A stretch of DNA of 42,715 nt from Bacteroidaceae bacterium. Its GTDB lineage: Bacteria > Bacteroidota > Bacteroidia > Bacteroidales > Bacteroidaceae. Below the pieces are notes generated by a model that saw only the letters and a program-made list of their open reading frames with translations, was not told the DNA's origin and ran no database searches. The stretch spans positions 1-42,715 of the forward strand of contig JAFNXL010000088.1 of NCBI GenBank assembly GCA_017379075.1, written 5' to 3'. Shown here piece after piece: positions 9,076-17,487 of the stretch (position 1 is its first letter; each line of letters starts with the position of its first letter). The position numbers and the translations under genes were made by a program.

Positions 9076-10529
9076 TATTCCTTAACGGGACGGTATTTAG
9101 GCACAAGGAGTTTCAGCACACACCATCCCAAAAGATAGGCTACGGCGCAATAGCAGAAGACAATGAAGTAACCAGCAGGCTTTCCAGAGAAACCCAGGAA
9201 AGTCATTTGTGAAGCGTCTGCATAGAGGAAGAGCTCACCGGAAATCTTATTGATGGCAAAAGAACTGATTCCTCCTGCCAAACCATTGATGCCAGTCATG
9301 GTTGCAATGGCTTTCTTTGGGAAAAGGTCGCTTGCCACAGAAAAAAGGTTGGCAGACCACGACTGATGTGCGGCACCAGCAATACCAATCAAAATAACAG
9401 GAAACCAATAACTATATGTACCCAAAGGCTGTGCAAACAATGTAAACAAGGGGAAGAGTGTGAAGAAGAACATCGCCTGCAAACGAGCATCGTAAGGATG
9501 CTTTCCAGTGCGGTCTACAATTATGGTCGGCAGTTTTCCTCCAACGAGAGAAAGCATGGTGATGGAATACAACACAAAGATAAGAAGTATTGCCACCGGA
9601 TTGTCAGAGGGAAGGTTGTACACATCGGACAGATAGGCCGGTGTCCAGAAGAGGAAAAACCACCACACACCATCTGTTATCAGCTTGGCAAGGAAGATGG
9701 CCCAGGTCTGGGGGAAAGTGAGGAATTTTACAAAGGGGATATTGCGTTCCTGCTCATTCTTTACCGGTTTAACACCATCCTTTTCCTCATCGTCCTGATG
9801 GATATATTTAAGTTCTTCCTCATTCACATACTTACTGTGCTCTGGCTTTTGGTAAAGAAATAGCCAGAATCCCAGCCATACAAAGCCCAAGGCACCGATG
9901 ATAATAAATGCCATTTCCCATCCGTTGCCTACTCCGATATTCTTGAAATAACGTGCCAGCAAGGGAATGCTCAGCGGTGCTACTAACGCTCCGATGGTGG
10001 AACCACTGTTGAAAATACTTGTGGCAAAAGCGCGGTCTTTCTTTGGGAAATATTCTGCGGTAACTTTAATGGCTGCGGGAAAGTTTCCGGCCTCGCCAAC
10101 ACCAAGTACAACACGCGAAATGATGAAGAAATAGGCACTGACAGTGGAAATGGTTACGGCAAGTGCGCCGGTTGCCTGGAAAAGGTCTTCCGTTCCGCCA
10201 AGGTCAAGTTGCCATATTGTGGCCATACCGCAAAAGGCATGCATGCAAGCACCTAACGACCACACCACAATAGCCCACACATACCCTTTGCGTGTGCCAA
10301 TCCAGTCTATGAACCTGCCAGCAAAGATATTGGCTATGGCATAGACAAGCGCAAAGACAGCGGCAATATTGCCATAATCAGCATCTGTCCAATGAAACTC
10401 TGGTGCGATAAAATCCTTCCAGGTCAATGAAAGAACCTGTCTGTCCATGTAATTAATGGTGGTTGCCAAAAACAACATACCGCATATTACCCAGCGATAG
10501 TTTGTGCTTTTCATTTTATTCATTTGCAT
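9075..10529 (-). CDS. exuT: MFS hexuronate transporter (ExuT-like, anion:cation symporter family)
   Basis: This ~484-residue inner-membrane protein has about 12 membrane segments, a loop rich in charged residues between halves (~235-265), and the ACS-family signature in TM1 (INYMDRQVLSL). Further family marks are GRFIDWIGTRKG in loop 2-3 and RVVLGVGEAGNFPAAIK after TM4. ACS members import organic anions with H+ or Na+, and the surrounding genes make glucuronate/galacturonate the likely substrate. TTG at 10532, ATG at 10529, ATG at 10523 and ATG at 10514 (MKSTNYRW) are all possible starts; ATG 10529 is taken here. An insertion near residue 118-130 (DLGGTEDLFQATG) lengthens the TM3-TM4 loop. 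Confidence 0.92.
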   Translation of the reverse strand: MQMNKMKSTNYRWVICGMLFLATTINYMDRQVLSLTWKDFIAPEFHWTDADYGNIAAVFALVYAIANIFAGRFIDWIGTRKGYVWAIVVWSLGACMHAFCGMATIWQLDLGGTEDLFQATGALAVTISTVSAYFFIISRVVLGVGEAGNFPAAIKVTAEYFPKKDRAFATSIFNSGSTIGALVAPLSIPLLARYFKNIGVGNGWEMAFIIIGALGFVWLGFWLFLYQKPEHSKYVNEEELKYIHQDDEEKDGVKPVKNEQERNIPFVKFLTFPQTWAIFLAKLITDGVWWFFLFWTPAYLSDVYNLPSDNPVAILLIFVLYSITMLSLVGGKLPTIIVDRTGKHPYDARLQAMFFFTLFPLFTLFAQPLGTYSYWFPVILIGIAGAAHQSWSANLFSVASDLFPKKAIATMTGINGLAGGISSFAINKISGELFLYADASQMTFLGFSGKPAGYFIVFCYCAVAYLLGWCVLKLLVPKYRPVKE

Positions 10530-10599
10530 CAACTTAAAGTATTATATAATTAATTTACAGCAATTTGAAAAAGTCAAATAATGTTTTACTTTAACTTAT

Positions 10600-11268
10600 T
10601 CATTTCTTTACAAGCTTGACATATCGCAGACAATCGCTACAGATATTAGTTACCTTGCCCCAGTCTTGTGTCTTTATCACGTCTTTGGAAATGAGTTTGC
10701 TTCCCATGCCCACACAAAACGCACCAGCGGCAAACCATTCCTTTATGCTCTCTTCTGTGGGTGACACACCGCCTGTCACCATCACTTTAGACCATGGACA
10801 AGGCGCCATCAGGTTCTTCACAAACGTAGAGCCATAAACCTCACCGGGGAAAACCTTGGTCAAGTCGCAACCGCATTCTTGCGCCTTTCCAATCTCGCTT
10901 ATGGTTCCGCATCCGGGACAATAAGGAACGAGGCGGCGATTGCACACAACCGCAATGTCCGGGTTAAACAAAGGCCCAACGACAAATGAAGCACCAAGCT
11001 GAATGTACAGGGATGCGGTTGGGGCATCCACCACAGAACCCACGCCCAATATCATTTCCGGACAGTTCAGAGCGGCATATTTTTCACACTCAGCAAACAC
11101 TTCATGAGCAAAATCACCACGGTTTGTAAACTCAAAAACTCGGATGCCACCGTCATAACAAGCCTTAATGACGCTGTTGACAACATTTACATCCTTGTGA
11201 TAGAAAACAGGAACAATGCCTGTCTCTTGCATTTTTTGCAATACTGCTAATTTATCGAATCTTGGCAT
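10600..11268 (-). CDS. eda: KDPG aldolase (2-dehydro-3-deoxy-phosphogluconate aldolase)
   Basis: The enzyme splits 2-keto-3-deoxy-6-phosphogluconate into pyruvate and glyceraldehyde-3-phosphate. The 222-residue class I aldolase has the Schiff-base Lys138 in [10 protein letters not shown], Glu46 in RVFEFT, the LGVGSVVDA strand (74-82) and the phosphate site MVTGGVSPT (163-171). Its Pro-Gly turn [11 protein letters not shown] corresponds to the family's PGxxTxxE. It starts 9 bases after kdgK and carries out the last step of the operon's pathway. The 67-base gap before the transporter gene is the largest inside the operon. Confidence 0.95.
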   Translation of the reverse strand: MPRFDKLAVLQKMQETGIVPVFYHKDVNVVNSVIKACYDGGIRVFEFTNRGDFAHEVFAECEKYAALNCPEMILGVGSVVDAPTASLYIQLGASFVVGPLFNPDIAVVCNRRLVPYCPGCGTISEIGKAQECGCDLTKVFPGEVYGSTFVKNLMAPCPWSKVMVTGGVSPTEESIKEWFAAGAFCVGMGSKLISKDVIKTQDWGKVTNICSDCLRYVKLVKK

Positions 11269-11277
11269 AGAAAAGTA

Positions 11278-12300
11278 TTATCTTTGTACTCGGCCATTGG
11301 TGTTACCGTTCATCAATGACTCCACTTCTTGAATCGTAACCATATTTACATCTCCTGGAATGGTATGCTTGAGCGCGGAAGCGGCAACTGCAAACTCCAA
11401 CGTTTTGTCCATGCCATAGCTGGACAAAAGTCCGTGGATGATACCAGCAGAGAACGAATCACCTCCGCCCACACGGTCAACAATGGGATTGATGTCATAT
11501 CGTGTGCTGCTATAGAAAGCGGTTCCGTCATATATCAAGGCCTTCCAACCATTATGTGTGGCGCTGAAACTTTCGCGAAGAGTGCTTACGACATATTTAA
11601 AGCCAAAAGCAGACATCATACCCTTGAAAATTTGCTCGTACCCCTGCGTATCGGTGCTACCGTTTTCCACGTCTGCATCGGGTTTGAATCCAAGACACAG
11701 CTCTGCATCCTCCTCGTTACCAATACAAACATCGACATACTGCATCAAAGGACGCATGACCGATTGTGCTTTTTCTGGCGTCCACAGCTTCTTTCGGAAG
11801 TTCAAATCGCAACTGACAGTAACGCCCGCTCTTTTTGCTGCAATGCATGCCTCACGCAGACACTCGGCGGCAGCGTCGCTTATGGCTGGGGTAATGCCGC
11901 TCCAATGAAACCATTCAGCATCCTTGAATATGGCATCAAAGTCAAAATCGGTTGGCGACGCCATACTGATGCTGCTGTTTGCCCTGTCATAAATCACCTT
12001 GCTCGGACGCAGGCTGGCTCCCGTTTCAAGAAAATAGATGCCTAAGCGAGCACCTCCGCGAGCAATATAGTCGGTATTGACACCCCACTTGCGCAAACTA
12101 TTCAGTGCGGCCTGACCCACCTCATGCGTTGGCACCTTGCTGACAAAACACGCATTGTGCCCAAAATTGGAGAGACTGACAGCCACATTTGCCTCACCGC
12201 CTCCATAATTTATATCAAAAGAATCGCTTTGAACTATTCTTGAATTTCCAGGAGTGGACAACCGCAACATTATCTCACCCATTGTTACCACTTTTGCCAT
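11278..12300 (-). CDS. kdgK: 2-keto-3-deoxygluconate kinase (PfkB family)
   Basis: The kinase phosphorylates KDG to KDPG with ATP. The 340-residue ribokinase-fold protein has the N-terminal NYGGGEANVAVSLSNFG (31-47) and the C-terminal PfkB signature DRVGGGDSFSAG with catalytic Asp281. Assignment to KDG rather than another sugar rests on the operon (eda follows after 9 bases) and general resemblance. It is the first gene of the operon, downstream of the promoter at 12380-12410. Confidence 0.93.
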   Translation of the reverse strand: MAKVVTMGEIMLRLSTPGNSRIVQSDSFDINYGGGEANVAVSLSNFGHNACFVSKVPTHEVGQAALNSLRKWGVNTDYIARGGARLGIYFLETGASLRPSKVIYDRANSSISMASPTDFDFDAIFKDAEWFHWSGITPAISDAAAECLREACIAAKRAGVTVSCDLNFRKKLWTPEKAQSVMRPLMQYVDVCIGNEEDAELCLGFKPDADVENGSTDTQGYEQIFKGMMSAFGFKYVVSTLRESFSATHNGWKALIYDGTAFYSSTRYDINPIVDRVGGGDSFSAGIIHGLLSSYGMDKTLEFAVAASALKHTIPGDVNMVTIQEVESLMNGNTNGRVQR

Positions 12301-12379
12301 AATACATATATTGACTTTATAACTAATCTAATGATGAGGAATATGCTAAGATTGGCATAAATTCCTTTTTATTTTTCAC

Positions 12380-12410
12380 CAAAGTTATAAAAAATTATCC
12401 AAATGGTAAA
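12380..12410 (-). promoter_or_regulatory. Probable promoter of the glucuronate operon
   Basis: On the minus strand a perfect -7 box TAACTTTG (12380-12387) is preceded by TTTA (12407-12410, one base from TTTG) with a 19-base spacer. The predicted leader is ~70 bases. It contains the inverted repeat TATGC-N8-GCATA (12342-12359), a possible operator, although no regulator gene is nearby. Confidence 0.65.
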
Positions 12411-12503
12411 GATTTTACTTAATAAATCAAATGTATAATGTTCTGTATCGTAAAAAGACATTCGGAATCATTGAATAATTTAATTTTTAGCACACATTTG
12501 CAG

Positions 12504-12541
12504 AAAGAAAAGAGGATGCATCAGCATTTTGACACATCCTC
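12504..12541 (-). terminator. Intrinsic terminator after the FadL-like gene
   Basis: On the minus strand GAGGATG and CATCCTC (12512-12518 with 12535-12541) form a 7-bp stem, followed by a T-rich tail (TTTTCTTTC). It lies 35 bases past the stop of the outer-membrane protein gene and separates it from the glucuronate operon promoter. Confidence 0.75.
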
Positions 12542-12575
12542 AATATGATAGGCTCAATGAGAGGTTGTAACGAGG

Positions 12576-14189
12576 TCAGAACTTAATTCCCATGGTACAG
12601 GTGATGGTGTGGCGGTTGAGGTTCACATCCACGGGTTGTAATGTGGCGCCTGCAAGGTTGGGATTGTCGTTTATGAAACCTTCCTCTTGCGTGAAACTGT
12701 CATCAAAGGCATAGTACTTGCCACTTTGCTGACGGAAGCGGTAGGCCATGTCTATGTAGAAGCGCTTGAAACGGTAACCAAGACCACAGGTAATGAGATT
12801 CACATCGCTAAGATTCATATAGCCGGTCTCGCTTACGTAGTCCATCGCATAACTGTTGATATGCTGTGTGAGACGGGCACCGTCCTTGAACATGGACGAA
12901 ACGTAATTGTAACCCATTCGGATGGCCAGATTGTCTGTGGCATTGAACTCGAATCCGAGCTTTACGGTATGCTGGCCTTTCAGCACTTGCTTGTTCTGTT
13001 TGTTCAACTCAACATCCTTGACGCTTGAGAATGTATCCCAATAGGGGTCGTACCACGAAGGTTCGTATCCACCACTGGGATAGGTTACGTGGTTCTTACC
13101 ATAATTGGCATATTCATATTCCAATCCCCAAGCAAAATAACGGTCTATGGTGCTTCCCATGCTCACTCTTGCACGCCAAGGGGTGCGCAGGTTGTATTCC
13201 AGATAATTGTCATCCGGAGAAGAATGCTTGTAGTATCCATCGGGAAGATACATGTCCTGCTTGGTTTCTGCATCGTAATACTGCTTTGACCAGATGTCCC
13301 AAATTGCGCTCGACTTCAGGTTGTACCAAGTGGGTGTTTCTACGGTCAAGCCCACTCTGAAAGGATTGTCTTCAATGGGGCGGATGATGGTTCCTGCTTT
13401 CAGATTGATTCCGTAACCAGAAATCCGCTGGTCTGTATCAATGGTGTAGTCCTGTATGCTTCCGTCCGAACCATTTCTTTCCTCTGTATATGAAGTGAAG
13501 CGGTCATAATCCACATTGTTCGCTCCGATGGTGAGACCTACATAATAACGGTCGCTGATGTTAGTGCTGAAGTTGATGTCGAAGGCCTGTACGGAACCAC
13601 CGGTATAGTAGGAATAACGATTGCGTTGAGCGCTGTAAGGGTTGTAGAAGCCTTGATTGTCACGTTCGTATAGATAGGCATCGTATGCAGCTCCGTAAAG
13701 CGTGTAAGGCGACGATTCTTCATTGTAATATGCATTTGCCAAGGAAGCGAACTGGTCTGCCTGAGACAAGCCGCCGAGGCGTGCGTTATCGGCATAATAG
13801 GCACCGCCAAAGTTATACTTTTTCTGATAATTGAACGAGAAGTTCACAAAGTTTACTTTGGGGTGGTCAATGCGGAAGGCAGCCACAAAACCCATCTGGT
13901 CAAAGGTGCCACGACCGGTGTTGCGTTCCTGATAAGAACGGTCTTTCTGCCACATTCCGCCTGCGGTAAGGGCTATGTCAGAACGGCGATACATTCCGAT
14001 GGCCGCAGGATTGCTTCCGATGGCGCTGATGTCAGCACCCAAAGCGCCCAGTGCTCCTCCCATACCCACATATCGGGCCGTACCTATTACATCGGAGGTG
14101 GAACTCAGCTCGGCATTGGTATAAACCGTCTGCGCCATCATACTTGCCGATGCAAGCAAAAGTGCAAAAGTGAAATATGTCTTTTTCAT
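12576..14189 (-). CDS. OmpP1/FadL-family outer-membrane protein
   Basis: This ~537-residue protein starts at ATG 14189; a TTG three codons upstream is in frame. It has a signal peptide (MKKTYFTFALLLASASMMAQ) and then the family N-terminal hatch-like region (GTARYVGMGGALGALGADIS, NPAAIGMYRRSD). Alternating hydrophobic/aromatic beta strands follow, and the protein ends in Phe (TCTMGIKF), as outer-membrane barrels do. FadL relatives let hydrophobic molecules cross the outer membrane; Bacteroidota members are often named hemin receptor or outer-membrane transport protein without proof of substrate. It is transcribed with the low-complexity protein gene 69 bases upstream and ends at the 12504-12541 hairpin. 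Confidence 0.85.
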   Translation of the reverse strand: MKKTYFTFALLLASASMMAQTVYTNAELSSTSDVIGTARYVGMGGALGALGADISAIGSNPAAIGMYRRSDIALTAGGMWQKDRSYQERNTGRGTFDQMGFVAAFRIDHPKVNFVNFSFNYQKKYNFGGAYYADNARLGGLSQADQFASLANAYYNEESSPYTLYGAAYDAYLYERDNQGFYNPYSAQRNRYSYYTGGSVQAFDINFSTNISDRYYVGLTIGANNVDYDRFTSYTEERNGSDGSIQDYTIDTDQRISGYGINLKAGTIIRPIEDNPFRVGLTVETPTWYNLKSSAIWDIWSKQYYDAETKQDMYLPDGYYKHSSPDDNYLEYNLRTPWRARVSMGSTIDRYFAWGLEYEYANYGKNHVTYPSGGYEPSWYDPYWDTFSSVKDVELNKQNKQVLKGQHTVKLGFEFNATDNLAIRMGYNYVSSMFKDGARLTQHINSYAMDYVSETGYMNLSDVNLITCGLGYRFKRFYIDMAYRFRQQSGKYYAFDDSFTQEEGFINDNPNLAGATLQPVDVNLNRHTITCTMGIKF

Positions 14190-14258
14190 TTTATCCAATT
14201 ATTTGAAATTTACAAATCGTTTATGTTTTTGTCCGCATTCTGACATTTAGTGATAGAT

Positions 14259-15266
14259 TTATCTTCCTCTGCGGCCTCCGCCTCCTCCGCCACCGGAGAA
14301 TCCACCTCCACGGCTTCCGCCTGATGAGCCTCCGGAGAATGACCCGCCTGAACTTCGGGTGCTACGGGAAGGGGCACTGTATGTGGATGAACTGCGGTTG
14401 TTGCTCGGTGTACTATAGGTTGACGAGCTACGGCTTCCGCGTGAAGGGGCATTGTATCGTACGCCCGATTGCGAACGACTGGGCTGAGCACTAACCCCTC
14501 CTCCACTTCCGCGGTTTGTGCGAGAGGATACGCTTCCGCTACGGGATGCTGAGGCATAATTGCGCCCTCCACGAGAAGCGGACACAGAACCGGTTCCTGT
14601 TCCAGGACGACGGCCTCCGTTGGCCAATGCACTTCCTCCTGGACGCATTGGGCGAGGCGGAGCAGCCGGTGCCCAACCATGATGCCAGCCGGGTCCCCAT
14701 CCGTGATGCCAGCCTAAATGGCAATGGCCCCAACCCCAGCCCCAGGTTGACCAACTATACCAACCGTGGCGGTAATAAGGCCCGTACCATCCGTACCAGG
14801 GGTCGTACCAGGGATCGTACCATCCGTAGCAGATATCCCACATGAACGGGTCAAAATGATAGAATCCATGATAGCGGGACAAGCGTGCGGAATAATAGTA
14901 GTCGTCAATGTATGGGTCATCCACAGCATAATTTTCCTCATAACGCACCAAATATTCCTTCTGCTCTAGAGAATCCTTGCTGTCCACATAGAGTGTGTCA
15001 CCGTCAAGACGGGCAATCACTTGACGGTTGCCACGACGGTTATATTCGTCCACATCACGCAGCTTGCCGGTATGATAGTCGGCATCTTCCACATCGGCCC
15101 AGGGCGAAGCGCTTCTTCTTGCAGAGTTCTTGCTCTCCACCGCCTTCTCCTTATTGGCAGACTTCTTCTTTGAAGAGACAAAATACATGTCGTCATTCTG
15201 AGCATATATGGCAAAAGGCAATGCCAAAATTGCCATCAAGAAAATCATTTTACGTGTCATATACAT
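14259..15266 (-). CDS. Secreted low-complexity protein: Trp/Tyr/His-rich centre and Gly/Ser/Arg-rich tail
   Basis: No family was recognised. The 335-residue protein has a signal peptide (MTRKMIFLMAILALPFAIYAQ), a Lys/Ser-rich stretch (~32-55), and a conserved-looking segment around residues 60-120 (VIARLDGDTLYVDS). Residues ~150-205 are extremely rich in Trp, Tyr, Gly and His (repeats such as WYDPWY and HHGWGPGWHHGW). The C-terminal ~130 residues are nearly all Ser, Arg, Gly and Thr, ending in FSGGGGGGGRRGR. Such tails are disordered and positively charged; the aromatic/His centre could bind metal or pack against a surface. It precedes the FadL-like gene in a two-gene operon with its own consensus promoter. 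Location is probably periplasmic or surface; function is unknown. Confidence 0.8.
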   Translation of the reverse strand: MYMTRKMIFLMAILALPFAIYAQNDDMYFVSSKKKSANKEKAVESKNSARRSASPWADVEDADYHTGKLRDVDEYNRRGNRQVIARLDGDTLYVDSKDSLEQKEYLVRYEENYAVDDPYIDDYYYSARLSRYHGFYHFDPFMWDICYGWYDPWYDPWYGWYGPYYRHGWYSWSTWGWGWGHCHLGWHHGWGPGWHHGWAPAAPPRPMRPGGSALANGGRRPGTGTGSVSASRGGRNYASASRSGSVSSRTNRGSGGGVSAQPSRSQSGVRYNAPSRGSRSSSTYSTPSNNRSSSTYSAPSRSTRSSGGSFSGGSSGGSRGGGFSGGGGGGGRRGR

Positions 15267-15287
15267 TCATTTTTAATTAACTATGCA

Positions 15288-15319
15288 CAAAATTAGCATC
15301 TTTCTGCGATTCTACCAAA
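15288..15319 (-). promoter_or_regulatory. Consensus promoter for the low-complexity protein and FadL-like operon
   Basis: On the minus strand TTTG (15316-15319), a 20-base spacer and TAATTTTG (15288-15295) match the Bacteroidota consensus exactly. The leader is short (~15 bases). It lies back to back with the prmA promoter. Confidence 0.8.
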
Positions 15320-15371
15320 GGGATTTATCCTAATTTGAGGGGAAAATCCCTTCCGTTAATTTTTTTTTATA

Positions 15372-15379
15372 TAATTTTG
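15372..15379 (+). promoter_or_regulatory. -7 box for prmA
   Basis: TAATTTTG fits TAnnTTTG and ends only 8 bases before the prmA ATG, which implies a nearly leaderless mRNA if it is used. No good TTTG is found 19-21 bases upstream, so the call is tentative. Confidence 0.45.
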
Positions 15380-15387
15380 CTTTTGAT

Positions 15388-16251
15388 ATGAAATATTACA
15401 GCATAGATTTTAAGCTAAGCCCGTGCAACGAGGCTTTTTGCGATGTTCTGAGTGGAGAGATTGCCGCGCTCGGATTCGAGTCATACGAATATGGCGAAGA
15501 CGGCATAGTGGGCTACATTCCCTGCAACCTGTTCGACAAAAACGAGCTGGACAACACGCTGGCTGCCTTCCCCATTGAAGGGGTACAGATTGAATATACC
15601 CAAACAGAGGCTCCGGACGAAAACTGGAACGCCCTTTGGGAACAAGAGGGTTTCAAGCCCATACGCATCGGGAACCTCATCTGTGTCCATGACACGCGCA
15701 CCCCAGCACAAGACGTCACCTATGACATCACCATCAACCCCTGCCAAGCTTTCGGCACAGGAAGCCACCAGACCACACGAATGCTCCTGAAGTTCCTTTC
15801 CGAAACAGACCTGAGCGGGAAAAGCGTCATCGATGCCGGAACGGGAACCGGAATCCTTTCCTTCATGTGCCGCATGAGAGGTGCGGAACAGATTCTTGCA
15901 TATGACATTGATGAGTGGAGCGTAAGGAATACGATTGACAACGCAAGACTGAACGGCATTGAGGACATTGAGGTAAGAGAGGGAGACAGCTCTGTTCTCA
16001 CCCCAGACGACAAGGCTAATTTGCTTATTGCTAACATCAACCGCAACATTCTGCTTGCTGATATGGAACGATTTGCCAACGCGCTGCTGCCCCACGGAAA
16101 CATGCTGCTCAGCGGTTTCTATGTACAGGACATTCCCGTGCTTGCAGAACGAGCCTCACAACTGGGAATGCGTGTGGTGGAGGAAAGATCCGAAGAGGAA
16201 TGGGCAATGATTCTACTCGAAGCGGATGCTGCGGGCAGGATGGATGTTTGA
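15388..16251 (+). CDS. prmA: Ribosomal protein L11 methyltransferase
   Basis: PrmA adds methyl groups to ribosomal protein L11 using S-adenosylmethionine. The 287-residue protein has the N-terminal substrate domain (1-~85), then the family signature NPCQAFGTGSHQTT (117-130) and SAM loop IDAGTGTG (148-155), and later LLIANINRNIL, the equivalent of the NPPY-like motif. Length and order match PrmA. Its last 13 codons overlap, tail to tail, the final codons of the ABC permease gene on the other strand (16213-16251). Confidence 0.94.
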   Translation: MKYYSIDFKLSPCNEAFCDVLSGEIAALGFESYEYGEDGIVGYIPCNLFDKNELDNTLAAFPIEGVQIEYTQTEAPDENWNALWEQEGFKPIRIGNLICVHDTRTPAQDVTYDITINPCQAFGTGSHQTTRMLLKFLSETDLSGKSVIDAGTGTGILSFMCRMRGAEQILAYDIDEWSVRNTIDNARLNGIEDIEVREGDSSVLTPDDKANLLIANINRNILLADMERFANALLPHGNMLLSGFYVQDIPVLAERASQLGMRVVEERSEEEWAMILLEADAAGRMDV

Positions 16252-17457
16252 TATCAGATAACTGGGAACCACAAGGGCCATCACACTGACCACCATTGTA
16301 AATACATCAATCAAGAGGATATATCCCATGTGAACATACAGGGGAACGGTTTCCACATAATATGACTGTGGGTCAAGCGTAACCGGATGAAACACCTCTT
16401 GACACAGAATAAGGGCTGCAGCCAAAGCATTTCCCCACAAAAGGCCGCGGCCTATTATCATGGCTGCAAAGAACAGGAAGATGTGGCGTATGCGGTCGTT
16501 GTCGGCTCCCATAGCCTTCATCACCCCGATGAAGTTTGTACGCTCCAGAATGATAATGAGCAGGCCACTCACCATGGTAAAACCAGCCACACAAAGCATA
16601 AGAATGAGGATCACCCACACGTTCATGTCCAGCAAGTCAAGCCAAGAGAAAATCTGCGGATAGAGGTTCTGTATTGTACTGGAAAGATAAAGGTTTCCGT
16701 AGGGGTCTGCAGCATGGTCTACAGTCTCTGAAACTCTTTCTGCAACCATGTCCAATTCGTTGAAATCGGCCAGCAAAAGCTCGGCTCCCGAATACTGGTC
16801 AGAATGCCATCCCCACAATTTTTGTACGGTTATCAAGTCCGTAAAGATGAAGCTGTTGTCAAAATCGGCTAAATTAGTATTGTAAATGCCTACAACGGTG
16901 AATCTTCGTGCGCGCACCTTCTCTTCAAAGAAGTAGGCATACACCCTGTCATTGAGATTTATCCTCAGTTGGTCTGCCACCTTTTCAGAGACAATGATCT
17001 CATTGCTTGAAAGCGTGTCAGAGAACACCGGCAAACGCCCTTCCTGCAAGTGGCGGTGAAGGAATGTGGTGTCATACTCCGCCCCCACTCCTCTGAACGC
17101 CACGCCACGGAAAGCCTCGTCTGTCTTCAGCATACCGGGTTTCTGACAAAAGCGTTGTGCGTGGCGCACGCCTTCTATGCGCGAAAGCGAATCAAGCATT
17201 GCTTCGCCCATCATAATGGGGTTCGTCTCCAGCGGCTTGTAAAGGCTTTCCGCATTGACCACCTGGATGTGCGACCCAAAACCGATAACCTTTCCGCGGA
17301 TTTCGCGTTGGAAGCCAAGGGTTACGCACACGCTCAATATCATCACGCACACACCCACAGCCACGCCCCACGTAGCGATGGTGATTACCGGGCGAGAAAC
17401 ACGTTGTTCATCGCCGGTATGACGAAAAAGCCTGCGGGCTATTTGCCAAGTGTACAT
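16213..17457 (-). CDS. FtsX/LolE-type ABC transporter permease
   Basis: This 414-residue inner-membrane protein has one N-terminal membrane helix (~25-47), a large periplasmic MacB-like core (~50-270), and three C-terminal helices (~277-302, ~325-352, ~373-402). This is the topology of LolC/LolE and FtsX permeases. The motif ERTNFIGVMKAMGADNDRIRHIF, the cytoplasmic coupling loop, is clear. Such proteins partner an ATPase to release lipoproteins or extrude envelope substrates by mechanotransmission. No ATPase gene is adjacent, so the partner must be encoded elsewhere. It lies 30 bases after the aminotransferase gene and overlaps prmA by 39 bases in convergent orientation. Confidence 0.87.
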   Translation of the reverse strand: MYTWQIARRLFRHTGDEQRVSRPVITIATWGVAVGVCVMILSVCVTLGFQREIRGKVIGFGSHIQVVNAESLYKPLETNPIMMGEAMLDSLSRIEGVRHAQRFCQKPGMLKTDEAFRGVAFRGVGAEYDTTFLHRHLQEGRLPVFSDTLSSNEIIVSEKVADQLRINLNDRVYAYFFEEKVRARRFTVVGIYNTNLADFDNSFIFTDLITVQKLWGWHSDQYSGAELLLADFNELDMVAERVSETVDHAADPYGNLYLSSTIQNLYPQIFSWLDLLDMNVWVILILMLCVAGFTMVSGLLIIILERTNFIGVMKAMGADNDRIRHIFLFFAAMIIGRGLLWGNALAAALILCQEVFHPVTLDPQSYYVETVPLYVHMGYILLIDVFTMVVSVMALVVPSYLISNIHPARSIRFE

Positions 17458-17487
17458 GCTGATTTTCGGCAGAGAAAGGGCGTTAGA

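Noticed and set aside
12342-12359. TATGC-N8-GCATA as a definite operator
   Set aside because: The arms are only five bases long and occur once here. It is mentioned as a possibility but not called as a site.
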